Source of the DNA: Arthrobacter globiformis
GTDB lineage: Bacteria; Actinomycetota; Actinomycetes; Actinomycetales; Micrococcaceae
Length of the DNA: 64,000 nucleotides
Assembly (NCBI RefSeq): GCF_030818015.1
Contig: NZ_JAUSZX010000001.1
Coordinates: 4,402,001-4,466,000 of the forward strand
Direction: 5' to 3'
Shown here piece after piece: positions 17,359-25,886 of the stretch. A program made the translations under genes and the position numbers. Numbering within the stretch: the stretch's first letter is position 1; each line of letters opens with the position of its first letter. The notes under the pieces were generated by a model. The model ran no database searches and was not told where the DNA came from. It saw only the letters and a program-made list of their open reading frames with translations.

Positions 17359-17742
17359 GGGGCCCTCGCAGGTGGGGCGGCAACTTAAGGCCGTGACCGG
17401 GTACGCAACCATGATTGCCGGCCGTCAGACGAGGCTTTCCGAGCCCTGAGGCTGACTGATCCAGCAATCACCGACGTGCCGAGTCAGCCGAGGAGGACCC
17501 GGCCGGTTCGGCAACAACCGTGGCGGCCGTCCCAGCCCAGTGCATGCCAGCAATTGGTGCTGCCGGCACACTTTCCACCACCCAATACCTCAACCCTATG
17601 TGCCACAGCGGGCAGCGGCACCCGTAGCAGGTACTCGAATTTTCGCAGCGGCCGCTACTTGGGCACTCGCTGGCCCCGGCAGTCCGCCGACGTCTGGCGT
17701 AATGTGCGAAATACCTGCAGGCTGCCCGCTGTTGCGCCGGAC
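17359..17742. other. 384-base gap without a supported gene
   Basis: No coding frame with a ribosome site, no tRNA-like fold and no clear inverted repeat was seen here. The sequence just before 17743 contains the promoter of the oxidoreductase gene, but I see no convincing -35/-10 pair. Confidence 0.5.
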
Positions 17743-18384
17743 ATGACAACAATCGGAATCATCGGTGCAGGACACATTGGAAGCCAGGTCGCACGGAAGG
17801 CTGTGGAGCTCGGCTATGACGTGGTCATCAGCAATTCGCGGGGGCCGGAAACGCTGGCCGCTCTTGTTGCGGAGCTGGGACCGCGGGCGAAGGCGGCCAC
17901 GGCTGCGGAGGCTGCAGCGGCGGCCGATTTCGCCGTCGTCACCGTTCCGCTCAAGAGCTACCAGGACATCCCCGTGGAGCCGCTGGCCGGCAAGATCGTG
18001 ATCGATACCAACAACTACTACTGGGAGCGGGACGGCCGCTTCCCGGCGCTGGACAACGGGGAAGCCACCACGTCCGGCCTGCTGCAGGAACACCTTCCGG
18101 AGTCCAAGGTGGCCAAGGGATTCAACCACATCATGGCCAAGCAGATCGCTTCGGACGGCACCCCGCCGGGCACGGAGAACCGCCGAGCCCTGGCCACCGC
18201 CAGCGACTACCCGGAGGCAAGTGAGCTGGTGACGAAGCTCTACGACGAATTCGGCTTCGACACCGTCAACATCGGGCCTCTGTCCGACAGCTGGCGCGTC
18301 GAGCGCGACCGTCCGGCCTATGTCATCCGGCAGAACACGGCAGAGCTCGTCGGGAACCTGGCGAAGGCTCCGCGGACCATCTGA
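17743..18384 (+). CDS. NADPH-dependent F420 reductase-like / NADP oxidoreductase
   Basis: Rossmann-fold oxidoreductase (213 residues) of the F420-dependent NADP reductase/ProC-like family. The dinucleotide loop GIIGAGHIGSQVARKAVELGYDV is at the very N-terminus, with SNSRGPE just after, the usual NADP-phosphate loop of this family. VVTVPLKSYQDIP and IDTNNYY complete the fold, and the HIMAKQIASDG segment is conserved in the family. The start is ATG 17743; upstream extension of the frame lacks the fold. Monocistronic, closed by a palindromic repeat at 18524. Confidence 0.88.
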   Translation: MTTIGIIGAGHIGSQVARKAVELGYDVVISNSRGPETLAALVAELGPRAKAATAAEAAAAADFAVVTVPLKSYQDIPVEPLAGKIVIDTNNYYWERDGRFPALDNGEATTSGLLQEHLPESKVAKGFNHIMAKQIASDGTPPGTENRRALATASDYPEASELVTKLYDEFGFDTVNIGPLSDSWRVERDRPAYVIRQNTAELVGNLAKAPRTI

Positions 18385-18523
18385 AACCGACCATCTGAGA
18401 CCGGGCCCCAACGGCCGGAGCTGGCGGACCCTAGGCCGGGTCCGCCAGCTCCGGCGGCCAGACTACCCGGGACCGCTCGACTGTGTAGTCCGAACAAAGC
18501 CGGACCGCTTCGGGGCAGCACGA

Positions 18524-18554
18524 GGACGACGGCGGGTGCATCCCGCCGTCGTCC
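18524..18554. repeat. GACGACGGCGGG palindrome, copy 2
   Basis: GGACGACGGCGGG (18524-18536), five-base loop, perfect complement (18542-18554). Lies between the convergent genes ending at 18384 and 18574, so it can serve both as terminator. Confidence 0.88.
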
Positions 18555-18573
18555 CTTACGTTTTCCGATCCGG

Positions 18574-19554
18574 TCAAAATGGCCGGATCGGGTCCGCTTG
18601 GCCGGGTGGCCGGAGATCGATGATGGGAAGGTGCCCGTCCGTACGGATACTGTCTCCGCCGCCGTTGCGGTGGTGGTATCCGGAGGAGAAGTGCCGGATG
18701 ACGTGCACGGATTCCACGGCATTGGCAGTTTGCAGCGTGCCGATAATGAAGTCGCGCTCCTCGTCGGTCCCGTCGGCGATCTTGTGTGTGATCTGGAACG
18801 TGAAGAGCGAGAGTCCCACGCTTTTGTCGTATGTTCCGGCACCCACCCAGTCGACGGCGAACCCGCCGGGAAGCATCCAGCCGTCAGGGCATTTCCAGAA
18901 CCGCACATGGTGCCGCTTGCGCGGATTGCCGTCGATTTCCCGCTGGAACGCCATGTCCTGCTTGTTGCCGAAAACGTACAGGGCACTGACCGGCGACTGC
19001 GGATAGCTCCGGCCCAGAAGCGTCGCGGTGAGGGCACGCCAGGCGGTGGACGGGGTGACGGGGTCGGCCTCAATCCACCCGGCAGTGAGCATCGCGGTGC
19101 GCAGTTCGTCCGCCGGGCCGATGACGGCGAGATTGACCGGATCGCCCAGCACGCCGTCGCCGGTACGGGCGCGCCCGATGAAGTAATTCGGCAGGTACAG
19201 GCTGCTGAGGATCTTGTGGAGGCGGGGCAGGAAGGCGTACGCAGCAATGAGCCAGACGGGGAGGAACACCCACACCTGCTCCGGTCCCCTGGCCAACCGG
19301 GCGAGCAGGAAGAAATAGACGGCCCAGCCCACGGCGGCGGTGATGGCCACGTACAGCAGGCGCTGGAGGACGGCGACGACGGTGGCCCAGCGGGTGCCCC
19401 AGCGCGCCTTCCGGCTGTCCTGCCGGGAATGCTCGGGCTCCTGCGGCGTCTGGCCTCCGGCACGCCGCGGGACCGCGGGTTCCGCGCGCCCGTGCTTCTG
19501 CGAGCCGTCCGGGTCGGTCACTGCATCCCTTTCGGTGTCGTTGGAAACAGCCAC
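18574..19554 (-). CDS. LssY C-terminal-domain membrane protein
   Basis: Protein of 326 residues: a charged, disordered N-terminus (about 1-55), two membrane helices (VLQRLLYVAITAAVGWAVYF and VWVFLPVWLIAAYAFL), then a soluble LssY_C-type domain with NLAVIGPADEL, AMLTAGWIEADPVTPSTAW and GYHHRNGGGDSIRTDG. In LssY-like proteins this domain follows PAP2 phosphatases; here it is alone, although a PAP2 gene lies 3 kb away. GTG start at 19554 abuts the stop of the preceding gene, so the two are coupled. The function is unknown. Confidence 0.75.
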   Translation of the reverse strand: MAVSNDTERDAVTDPDGSQKHGRAEPAVPRRAGGQTPQEPEHSRQDSRKARWGTRWATVVAVLQRLLYVAITAAVGWAVYFFLLARLARGPEQVWVFLPVWLIAAYAFLPRLHKILSSLYLPNYFIGRARTGDGVLGDPVNLAVIGPADELRTAMLTAGWIEADPVTPSTAWRALTATLLGRSYPQSPVSALYVFGNKQDMAFQREIDGNPRKRHHVRFWKCPDGWMLPGGFAVDWVGAGTYDKSVGLSLFTFQITHKIADGTDEERDFIIGTLQTANAVESVHVIRHFSSGYHHRNGGGDSIRTDGHLPIIDLRPPGQADPIRPF

Positions 19555-20022
19555 CTACTTGGGCAGGTGCTCCAGCAGGTGCCCGGTGACTGCGCCGTAC
19601 GCGACGTGCGGCACGATGTCGCTGACCCAGTCTGCGGCACTCCAGGTCCGCGGATCAGTCACGCCCAGGGCGGTCATGGGAACGTTGGAGACGAGCAGGG
19701 CAGCCAGCGAGGCCACCGCCACTGACCGGACGGGCCCGGTGCGAACCCCCAGTGACCCGGCCGCCCCCAACACAGCGCCGAGGCCCGCGCCGGTGGCGAT
19801 CCCGAGCAGCGGTCCAAGGGCCTCGATCCGGTTCCCGCGCTGGGCTTCGGTTCCCGGGATCGTCACGCCTGCCCGTTCCGCCAGCCGCTCCACTGAGTCG
19901 GTGGGCGTGGTGCTCGCCGCCCGGCCCCGCAACACCATGTCCAGGTAACTGACGGCATTCAGCGCCGTGGTTCCCGCGGCGCCGGCGAGCGCTCCGTTCA
20001 CAAGTCCTTTAAGCAGGGACAT
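19555..20022 (-). CDS. small membrane protein of unknown function
   Basis: A 155-residue protein with glycine/alanine-rich hydrophobic stretches (LVNGALAGAAGTTALNAVSYLDM; LGPLLGIATGAGLGAVLGAAG; SVAVASLAALLVSNVP; HVAYGAVTGHLLEHLP). It looks like a small polytopic inner-membrane protein. The start at 20022 follows AGAAGGAGAG; the longer frame has no site. The LssY_C gene starts at the base following its stop, so both form an operon. No family recognised. Confidence 0.65.
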   Translation of the reverse strand: MSLLKGLVNGALAGAAGTTALNAVSYLDMVLRGRAASTTPTDSVERLAERAGVTIPGTEAQRGNRIEALGPLLGIATGAGLGAVLGAAGSLGVRTGPVRSVAVASLAALLVSNVPMTALGVTDPRTWSAADWVSDIVPHVAYGAVTGHLLEHLPK

Positions 20023-20207
20023 CCTCAACTCTCCTTCTGGCCGTCTGCCAAGCATGCTCTTCCCCGAAGCTACGTCAGGTCCCCTTTCCGCGGCAACGGC
20101 AGCGGCCGCCGTCGGAGAATGCGGGCCGCTATTGCTGCCCTGCGCCTTTATGCTTTGGGTGATCCATTTTCTCGTGATGGCGACATGCAACAACCAGGGG
20201 GACACTG

Positions 20208-21092
20208 TTGCGTCCGGATTCCAACTGGCGGGAGAGCCCGCCACCACCAGGTTTTGGCGTGCCCAACGAGGCGTTTCCGCCCGGCGTCCGAAGGTCCGCG
20301 AGCGGACGAATTCCGCAGTGGGCCATCGGCGCAGGCATCGCCCTGCTCGTGGGCCTTTCCTCCGTGCCGATGGTGTTCGAGCGCTTTGTGTTGCCCGCAG
20401 TCCTGCCATACCTCCCCGGAGCGCCGGTGCCGCCGCCCGGATTCGAGGCTGCGGCATCCCCGCTCGGACAGCCGCCTGCCAGCACGGGGTCAAAGGCGTA
20501 CATGCTGCAGGAATCCCCCGATCCCGGCCAGCCCTTCGCCGCCTACGATCCCTGCCGGCCCGTGCATTACGTGGTCCGTCCCGACAACGCCCCGCCCGGT
20601 GCTGACCAAATGATCCAGGAGGCGGTCGCTAAAGTTTCGGCGGCCACCGGCCTGCGGTTTGTCTATGACGGCCCCACGTCTGAGGCGCCCAGCGAGGACC
20701 GCGAGATGTTCCAGCCGGACCTTTACGGCAAGAGGTGGGCTCCCGTGCTCATTGCATGGTCCAGCCCCGCAGAGAGTCCTGACCTGGCAGGGGACGTCGA
20801 CGGCCTGGGCGGCAGCGGGTACGCGTACATGGACGGCCAGCCGTATGTCCTGGTGGCGGGCCAGGTAGCACTCGACGCCCCCGATTTCGCCGACATTCTG
20901 CAGTGGCCGGACGGACGCCGGTACGCCCGTGCCGTCATCATGCACGAGCTCGCCCATGTCGTGGGGCTGGACCACGTGAACGACCCCACTCAGCTGATGA
21001 ACCCGGAAGGCGCCGACGTCACGGAGTTCGCCGCAGGCGACCTCGCCGGACTGGCCATTCTGGGCGGCGGGGAATGCGTTCCGGAACTCTGA
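20208..21092 (+). CDS. matrixin-like zinc metallopeptidase, membrane anchored
   Basis: Predicted extracytoplasmic protease (294 residues). A single N-terminal membrane segment (about 37-65, WAIGAGIALLVGLSSVPMVF) follows a short cytoplasmic tail. The catalytic zinc site is HELAHVVGLDH (H246, E247, H250, H256) with a Met-turn LMNPEG behind it, diagnostic of metzincins of the matrixin type. The conserved YDPCRPVHYVVRPDNAP region marks the start of the catalytic domain. TTG start at 20208, five bases after AGGGGG. Substrate unknown. Followed by a palindromic terminator-like repeat at 21111. Confidence 0.85.
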   Translation: MRPDSNWRESPPPPGFGVPNEAFPPGVRRSASGRIPQWAIGAGIALLVGLSSVPMVFERFVLPAVLPYLPGAPVPPPGFEAAASPLGQPPASTGSKAYMLQESPDPGQPFAAYDPCRPVHYVVRPDNAPPGADQMIQEAVAKVSAATGLRFVYDGPTSEAPSEDREMFQPDLYGKRWAPVLIAWSSPAESPDLAGDVDGLGGSGYAYMDGQPYVLVAGQVALDAPDFADILQWPDGRRYARAVIMHELAHVVGLDHVNDPTQLMNPEGADVTEFAAGDLAGLAILGGGECVPEL

Positions 21093-21110
21093 CACTGCCG
21101 GCCGCTAGCC

Positions 21111-21138
21111 GACGACGGCGCGACGTCCCGCCGTCGTC
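21111..21138. repeat. GACGACGGCG palindrome, copy 3
   Basis: GACGACGGCG and CGCCGTCGTC flank an eight-base loop; 19 bases after the metallopeptidase stop. Same core as the other copies with a degenerate loop-proximal part. Confidence 0.8.
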
Positions 21139-21179
21139 CGACCGGGCCGGTTCTTCACATTGTCCGGAGCGGCGCAGCT

Positions 21180-22472
21180 GTGAAAGCATGCCTCATGCGC
21201 GCCATGCAGAATTCCAGCCGATTGCAAGATGTCCGGTACGACCTCAGGGGTCCGGTGCAGCATGCGGCGAAGAAAATGGAGTCGGAAGGCCACAGCATTC
21301 TGCGCATGAACCTGGGGGATCCGGCGCCGTTCGGCCTGCATGCACCGGAGTCCATCGTGGTGGACATGATCCATCACCTGCGCGAGGCGCAGGGCTACAG
21401 CGACTCGAAGGGCATCTTTTCCGCCCGGACCGCCATCTCGCAGTACTACGAGACCAAGGGCCTGATGGAGATCGGCGTCGAGGACATCTTCATCGGCAAC
21501 GGGGTCAGCGAGCTCATTTCCATGACACTGCAGGCCTTTCTGGAAGTCGGCGACGAGGTTCTCATTCCTTCACCGGACTATCCGCTGTGGACGGCGGCCA
21601 CCGTTCTCTGCGGTGGCAACGCCGTGCACTACATGTGCGATGAGGAGAACAACTGGTGGCCGGACATGGCCGACGTCGAGGCGAAGATCACGGACCGCAC
21701 GCGGGCCATCGTGCTCATCAACCCCAACAACCCAACCGGGGCCGTCTACCCCCGGCACACCCTGGAGCAGTTCGCCGAACTGGCCCGGCGCCATGACCTG
21801 GTGCTGTTCTCCGACGAAATCTACGAGAAGATCACATTCGAGGATAACGTGCACATCCACACGGCCTCCGTGGCCCGGGACATTCCGGTGCTGACCTTCT
21901 CCGGCCTGTCCAAGGCGTACCGGATGCCCGGCTACCGTGCCGGCTGGGTGGCCGTTTCCGGTCCGCGCTGGGCCACCGCCGCGTACCGGGAGTCACTGGA
22001 GCTGCTGGCCTCGCTCCGGCTCTGCCCCAATGTTCCCGCGCAGCACGCGATCCAGACGTCGCTTGGCGGCTACCAGAGCATCACGGACCTGATCCGGCCC
22101 GGCGGCCGGCTGCGGGAGCAGCGCGACCTTGCCTGCCGGCTGCTCAACGAGATTCCCGGCGTGAGCTGCGTGCCGGCGGCCGGCGCGATGTATCTGTTCC
22201 CGAAGCTGGATCCGGAGATGTACCCGTTCGTGGACGATGAGCAGTTTGTCCTTGATCTGCTGCAGGACCAGAAAATCCTGGTCTCGCACGGGACGGCGTT
22301 TCACTGGCACGCCACGGACCACTTCAGGTTCGTCATCCTGCCCGCCGTGGACGACATCCGTGAAGCCGTGCGCCGCATCGCCACCTTCCTGGCCTCGTAC
22401 CGGGCCAAGGCCGGCCGTGCCCGCGCCATGTCCGGCAACGCCCACCACGGCCCGGACGAACTGAGCGCCTGA
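21180..22472 (+). CDS. class I/II aminotransferase (alanine aminotransferase type)
   Basis: PLP-dependent aminotransferase (430 residues) resembling AlaT: RGPVQHAAKKMESEGHSILRMNLGDPAPFG near the start, SPDYPLWTA, NPNNPTGAVY, SDEIYEKI and the PLP Lys segment SGLSKAYRMPGYRAGW. Predicted to interconvert alanine/pyruvate with glutamate/2-oxoglutarate in the cytoplasm. GTG 21180 has GGAG 10 bases upstream; ATG 21195 and 21204 are alternative starts. Single gene, closed by a perfect 20-bp hairpin at 22494. Confidence 0.9.
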   Translation: MKACLMRAMQNSSRLQDVRYDLRGPVQHAAKKMESEGHSILRMNLGDPAPFGLHAPESIVVDMIHHLREAQGYSDSKGIFSARTAISQYYETKGLMEIGVEDIFIGNGVSELISMTLQAFLEVGDEVLIPSPDYPLWTAATVLCGGNAVHYMCDEENNWWPDMADVEAKITDRTRAIVLINPNNPTGAVYPRHTLEQFAELARRHDLVLFSDEIYEKITFEDNVHIHTASVARDIPVLTFSGLSKAYRMPGYRAGWVAVSGPRWATAAYRESLELLASLRLCPNVPAQHAIQTSLGGYQSITDLIRPGGRLREQRDLACRLLNEIPGVSCVPAAGAMYLFPKLDPEMYPFVDDEQFVLDLLQDQKILVSHGTAFHWHATDHFRFVILPAVDDIREAVRRIATFLASYRAKAGRARAMSGNAHHGPDELSA

Positions 22473-22493
22473 GCACTGCCCCTGCAGCGGCTA

Positions 22494-22540
22494 AGGAAAG
22501 CGGACGACGGCGGGAGGTAACCGCCGTCGTCCGCTTTCCT
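22494..22540. repeat. GACGACGGCGG palindrome, copy 4 (20-bp perfect stem)
   Basis: The longest copy: a perfect 20-bp inverted repeat (22494-22513 with 22521-22540) around a seven-base loop, with AGGAAAGC extending the family core. Located 22 bases after the aminotransferase stop; strong terminator candidate. Confidence 0.9.
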
Positions 22541-22584
22541 GTTCTCGTGAACACCCGTTCCCGTGGACGGCCTGGCAGCTAACA

Positions 22585-22600
22585 AGTAAGGTTGCTTACT
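22585..22600. promoter_or_regulatory. AGTAAG-GTTG-CTTACT operator-like palindrome
   Basis: Perfect inverted repeat AGTAAG / CTTACT with a four-base centre, extended by flanking A/T-rich bases. This kind of 16-base palindrome is typical of TetR- or MarR-type operators. It lies 52 bases ahead of the proposed TTG start of the PAP2 gene, in otherwise GC-rich DNA. Confidence 0.45.
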
Positions 22601-22651
22601 AAATGCCTTGCTGCCGAGTTCGCTGCGACCGACGAGAGACAGGACCCCGAA

Positions 22652-23557
22652 TTGCCTGACGAACCGTTGACCGACAAACCGTTGCCCTACGGGCCGCTGA
22701 CCGACAAACAGGGAACACCGCAAACCGGCGTGCGCGGCGAACTCCGCCAGGACACGTCCGTCGGAGGCAAGGACCTCACCCGCTGGCAGAGCCGGTTCGG
22801 CCGCCTTCTGGTCGGAGCCGTCCAGCGGATCAGCCAGGTCCTGGGTCCGCACGGCGCCCTGATCCTGACCCTGATGCTGGGGGCGGTCATCGCCGCCGTC
22901 TTGACCGCCGCCTTTGCTGAAGTGTACGAGTCGGTGGTCCGCGCCGACGGGGTGGCCGGCCTGGACCATCCGGTACTCGCGGCCGGCAAGAGCCTGCGCT
23001 CCCCCGCCCTTGATATGGCCATTACGGCCTTCACCGACGTGGGCGGCACCATCGGCGTGCCAATCCTGGCCCTGACCGTCATGGGCGCCTTGGCCTACCG
23101 GCGGCGGTCGTGGACGCCCGTCATTTTGATTGTCACGGCAGGCCTGGGCTCCCTGCTGATGACCATCGCGGGGAAGCGGCTGATCGGCCGTACCCGCCCC
23201 GACCTGAGCGACGCCGTTCCGCCCTACGAACACTCGGCCTCATTTCCCAGCGGCCATTCCCTGAATGCGGTGGTGATCGCGGGAATCATTGCCTACCTGG
23301 TCATCCTGCGGCTGAAGACGGCCCGGAGCCGCGTCCTCACCGGCGCGGCCGCCGCGGTTTTCGCCGCGGCCATGGGCCTGAGCAGGGTATACCTGGGCCA
23401 CCACTGGCTCACCGACGTTCTCGCCGCGTGGGCGCTGGGCGCGGCCTGGCTGGCACTCGTGATCACCGCCCACCGGCTTTACCTGACAACAGTGCGGAAG
23501 CGGCACGCCCGCGGGGAGGTCCCGGCGGGAACGGCACCCGGGGCGGGACGCGCCTAA
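22652..23557 (+). CDS. PAP2-family phosphatase
   Basis: Integral-membrane acid phosphatase (about 301 residues) acting on phosphatidate, undecaprenyl-diphosphate or similar lipids. The three PAP2 motifs are present: KRLIGRTRPD, FPSGHSLNAV and RVYLGHHWLTDVLAAW. Six hydrophobic helices are seen and an N-terminal hydrophilic tail with a tandem PLTDKPL/PLTDKQ repeat. TTG 22652 is preferred because AGGA lies 7 bases upstream; an in-frame TTG at 22592 falls within the operator-like palindrome. Confidence 0.85.
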   Translation: MPDEPLTDKPLPYGPLTDKQGTPQTGVRGELRQDTSVGGKDLTRWQSRFGRLLVGAVQRISQVLGPHGALILTLMLGAVIAAVLTAAFAEVYESVVRADGVAGLDHPVLAAGKSLRSPALDMAITAFTDVGGTIGVPILALTVMGALAYRRRSWTPVILIVTAGLGSLLMTIAGKRLIGRTRPDLSDAVPPYEHSASFPSGHSLNAVVIAGIIAYLVILRLKTARSRVLTGAAAAVFAAAMGLSRVYLGHHWLTDVLAAWALGAAWLALVITAHRLYLTTVRKRHARGEVPAGTAPGAGRA

Positions 23558-23590
23558 GGCGGGTGCACTGAAGACGGGAAGCGCCTCAGG

Positions 23591-23627
23591 GGCGGACGAC
23601 GGCGGGAGGCTCCCGTCGTCGTCCGCC
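23591..23627. repeat. GACGACGGCGGG palindrome, copy 5
   Basis: Seventeen-base arms (23591-23607 and 23611-23627) with one mismatch and a three-base loop, between convergent genes ending at 23557 and 23648. Confidence 0.88.
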
Positions 23628-23647
23628 GGTCTTTGCGGCAGGAAACG

Positions 23648-24334
23648 TCAGCCGATCGGCTCGGCCATCTGTTCCACGACGTACTGGACGTCCACGGAGT
23701 TTCCGGTCACCGGATCGGCCATCTCCACCTTCCAGCTCCGGGCGAACTGGTTCACGCCGCCGGTCATGGCCACCGTGCCGGAGATGAGCACCGTTCCGGG
23801 GGCGTTGAGGCCGCGCTCGGTGAGGACGTCCAGCCAGTAGTCCGGCGTCAGCAGGGCTGCCAGTGAGCTCTCCTGGATGAGGGTATCGGGGGTGTCGCCC
23901 TCCCCCACCCAGGCCCTGAGAGTGATCTGGTCCAGGTGGTCCCTGACGTCATCGAGCCGCCAGGCCTTGCGGCCCAGCACGTCCGGGCTCGCGTTCTTGC
24001 TCCAGGCCACACCGTGCACCTCCAGCGCGCGGTCCGTATGGTCGCAGGCGACGGTGAGCAGCACCCCTTCCTCAGTGATGACAAGAGCCCACTCCGCCTC
24101 CCCGGAGGTGCGCTCATGCTGCACCTGCACCTCCGTTACCTGCTGGGCCAGATAGGGGGACACTGGATACAGGGCGGGAGTGGTAGCCGGGCCCGGGACG
24201 CCAAGTTCAGCGAGCTCAGCGATATGGGCCTGGACTTCATCCTGCTCACGCCCTGCGTAGCCGGCGTTCAGGAGGTGCCTGACCTCCACATCCTGCGTGC
24301 GGCCGTCCGGTAGTTCAAAGCTCAGAGTCGTCAT
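23648..24334 (-). CDS. DUF2848-family protein
   Basis: Soluble protein of 228 residues with the DUF2848 features LLNAGYAGREQDEVQAHIAELAELGVP near residue 20-45, then YPVSPYLAQ and WVGEGDTPDTLIQESSLAALLTP. The family has no established reaction; some regions are reminiscent of fumarylacetoacetate-hydrolase-like folds (weak). The start ATG 24334 is chosen because conserved sequence begins there. It is divergent from the MHS transporter and shares a 150-base control region with it that contains a perfect AATGTATACATT palindrome, so it probably belongs to the same catabolic unit as the transporter and nitrilase. Confidence 0.78.
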   Translation of the reverse strand: MTTLSFELPDGRTQDVEVRHLLNAGYAGREQDEVQAHIAELAELGVPGPATTPALYPVSPYLAQQVTEVQVQHERTSGEAEWALVITEEGVLLTVACDHTDRALEVHGVAWSKNASPDVLGRKAWRLDDVRDHLDQITLRAWVGEGDTPDTLIQESSLAALLTPDYWLDVLTERGLNAPGTVLISGTVAMTGGVNQFARSWKVEMADPVTGNSVDVQYVVEQMAEPIG

Positions 24335-24421
24335 CGTGGATCCATCCTTTGCATTTGCTGCTGCAGAAATTTTTACAAACCGGAAACCGGAAACGGTCGC
24401 CAATGTACATCCAGTATGCGT

Positions 24422-24433
24422 AATGTATACATT
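24422..24433. promoter_or_regulatory. perfect palindrome AATGTATACATT, predicted FCD-regulator operator
   Basis: Twelve-base perfect palindrome in the DUF2848/transporter divergent region. A closely related site (GTATAC core) lies at 26547-26558 between the GntR regulator and the nitrilase. GntR/FCD (VanR-like) repressors typically recognise ATGTATACAT-like sequences, so both sites are assigned to the regulator at 25887-26543 (inference). Confidence 0.65.
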
Positions 24434-24484
24434 TAGCGCCAGCGTGACAGGCGTCACTAGAAAAATCTCGTGGAGGACAACACC

Positions 24485-25876
24485 ATGGCCAACGCTCCAG
24501 TTCCGGGTCCCGGCTCAGCGCCGCATCCGCACAAGACGATTCACCCCAAGGGCCTGTACAAGGCCTTTGCCGCCAGCCTCACCGGCACTGCCCTCGAGTG
24601 GTACGACTTTGCCGTCTACTCGGCGGCGGCCGCTGTCGTATTTCCCGTCGTGTTCTTCCCCGCGACCGATCCGCTGACCGGGACGATCCTCGCCTTCTCC
24701 ACCTACGCCGTTGGCTACGTTTCCCGCCCGGTAGGCGGCATCATCTTCGGCCGGCTCGGGGACCGCATTGGCCGCAAGAAGGTCCTTGTGACCACGCTGA
24801 TGATCATCGGCGTGGCCACGGTGCTCATCGGCGTGCTGCCCGGCTACGCAAACATCGGCGCCACGGCAGGAATCCTGCTGGTCGCGCTGCGGTTCGCCCA
24901 GGGCGTGGGTGTTGGCGGCGAATGGGGCGGCGCCGTCCTGCTCTCCAGCGAATACGGCGACCCGCACCGCCGCGGCTTCTGGGCTTCCGCCGCCCAGGTG
25001 GGACCGCCCGCGGGCAACCTTCTGGCCAACGGCGCCCTTGCCGTCCTGACCGTCACGCTCACCGAGGAGCAGTTCCTGAGCTTCGGCTGGCGCATCGCCT
25101 TCCTGGTCTCGGCCGTGCTGGTTGGTTTCGGCCTCTGGATCCGGCTGAAGCTGGAGGACACTCCGATCTTCAAGGCCATCGAAGCCCACGGCGAACAGCC
25201 CCACGCGCCCGTCCGCGAGGTCTTCAGCAAGGAACTCCGTCCACTGATCGCCGCCATTCTGTGCCGCGTGGGACCGGACGTGCTGTACGCCCTGTTCACC
25301 GTCTTTACGCTCACCTACGGCATCCAGGTCCTCGGCTACGAACGCAACCAGGTGCTCACCGCCGTCCTGATCGGCTCCGCCTTCCAGCTGTTCATGATCC
25401 CGCTGGCCGGGGCCGTCTCCGACCGCTTCAACCGCCGCCTGGTCTACGGCGTCGGCGCTGCGGCGGGCGCAGTGTGGACGTTCGTCTTCTTCGGCGTCCT
25501 GGGCGGCAACAACCAGCCGATGCTCATCGTGGGCATCGTGCTGGGCCTGATGGCGCACTCCTTCATGTACGGTCCGCAGGCGGCCTTCATCGTGGAGCAG
25601 TTCTCTCCGCGGCTCCGGTCCACCGGAAGTTCGCTGGCGTACACGTTTGCCGGCGTCATCGGCGGCGCCATCGCACCGCTGCTGTTCACGGTGCTTCTGG
25701 CCGAGTTCGGAACCTGGATTCCGGTGGCGGTCTACGTGGCCGTGGCCGCAGCGGTGACGTTGGTGGGGCTGGCGCTCGGCCGGGACAACGACACCGTGGA
25801 GGACCTGGACTACCGGCTGCTCCTGGAAGGTTCCGCCTCGGGCCGCCAGCAGTACGGCGTCGGCGAATCCCTCTAG
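24485..25876 (+). CDS. MHS-family MFS transporter
   Basis: Twelve-helix proton symporter of the metabolite:H+ symporter family (463 residues). The family marks are visible: LTGTALEWYDFAVY in helix 1, GRLGDRIGRKKVL between helices 2 and 3 and [18 protein letters not shown] in helix 5. The start follows GTGGAGGACAACACC, giving ATG 24485. It is a close paralogue of the transporter at 28218 on the other strand. Substrate unknown; with DUF2848 and a nitrilase nearby, an amide, nitrile or hydroxy acid is plausible. Confidence 0.88.
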   Translation: MANAPVPGPGSAPHPHKTIHPKGLYKAFAASLTGTALEWYDFAVYSAAAAVVFPVVFFPATDPLTGTILAFSTYAVGYVSRPVGGIIFGRLGDRIGRKKVLVTTLMIIGVATVLIGVLPGYANIGATAGILLVALRFAQGVGVGGEWGGAVLLSSEYGDPHRRGFWASAAQVGPPAGNLLANGALAVLTVTLTEEQFLSFGWRIAFLVSAVLVGFGLWIRLKLEDTPIFKAIEAHGEQPHAPVREVFSKELRPLIAAILCRVGPDVLYALFTVFTLTYGIQVLGYERNQVLTAVLIGSAFQLFMIPLAGAVSDRFNRRLVYGVGAAAGAVWTFVFFGVLGGNNQPMLIVGIVLGLMAHSFMYGPQAAFIVEQFSPRLRSTGSSLAYTFAGVIGGAIAPLLFTVLLAEFGTWIPVAVYVAVAAAVTLVGLALGRDNDTVEDLDYRLLLEGSASGRQQYGVGESL

Positions 25877-25886
25877 CGGTTCCGGT

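Noticed and set aside
17468..17752. Minus-strand frame of 94 codons ahead of the oxidoreductase
   Set aside because: Cys/Arg-rich with no site or domain; overlaps the promoter and start of the plus-strand gene.
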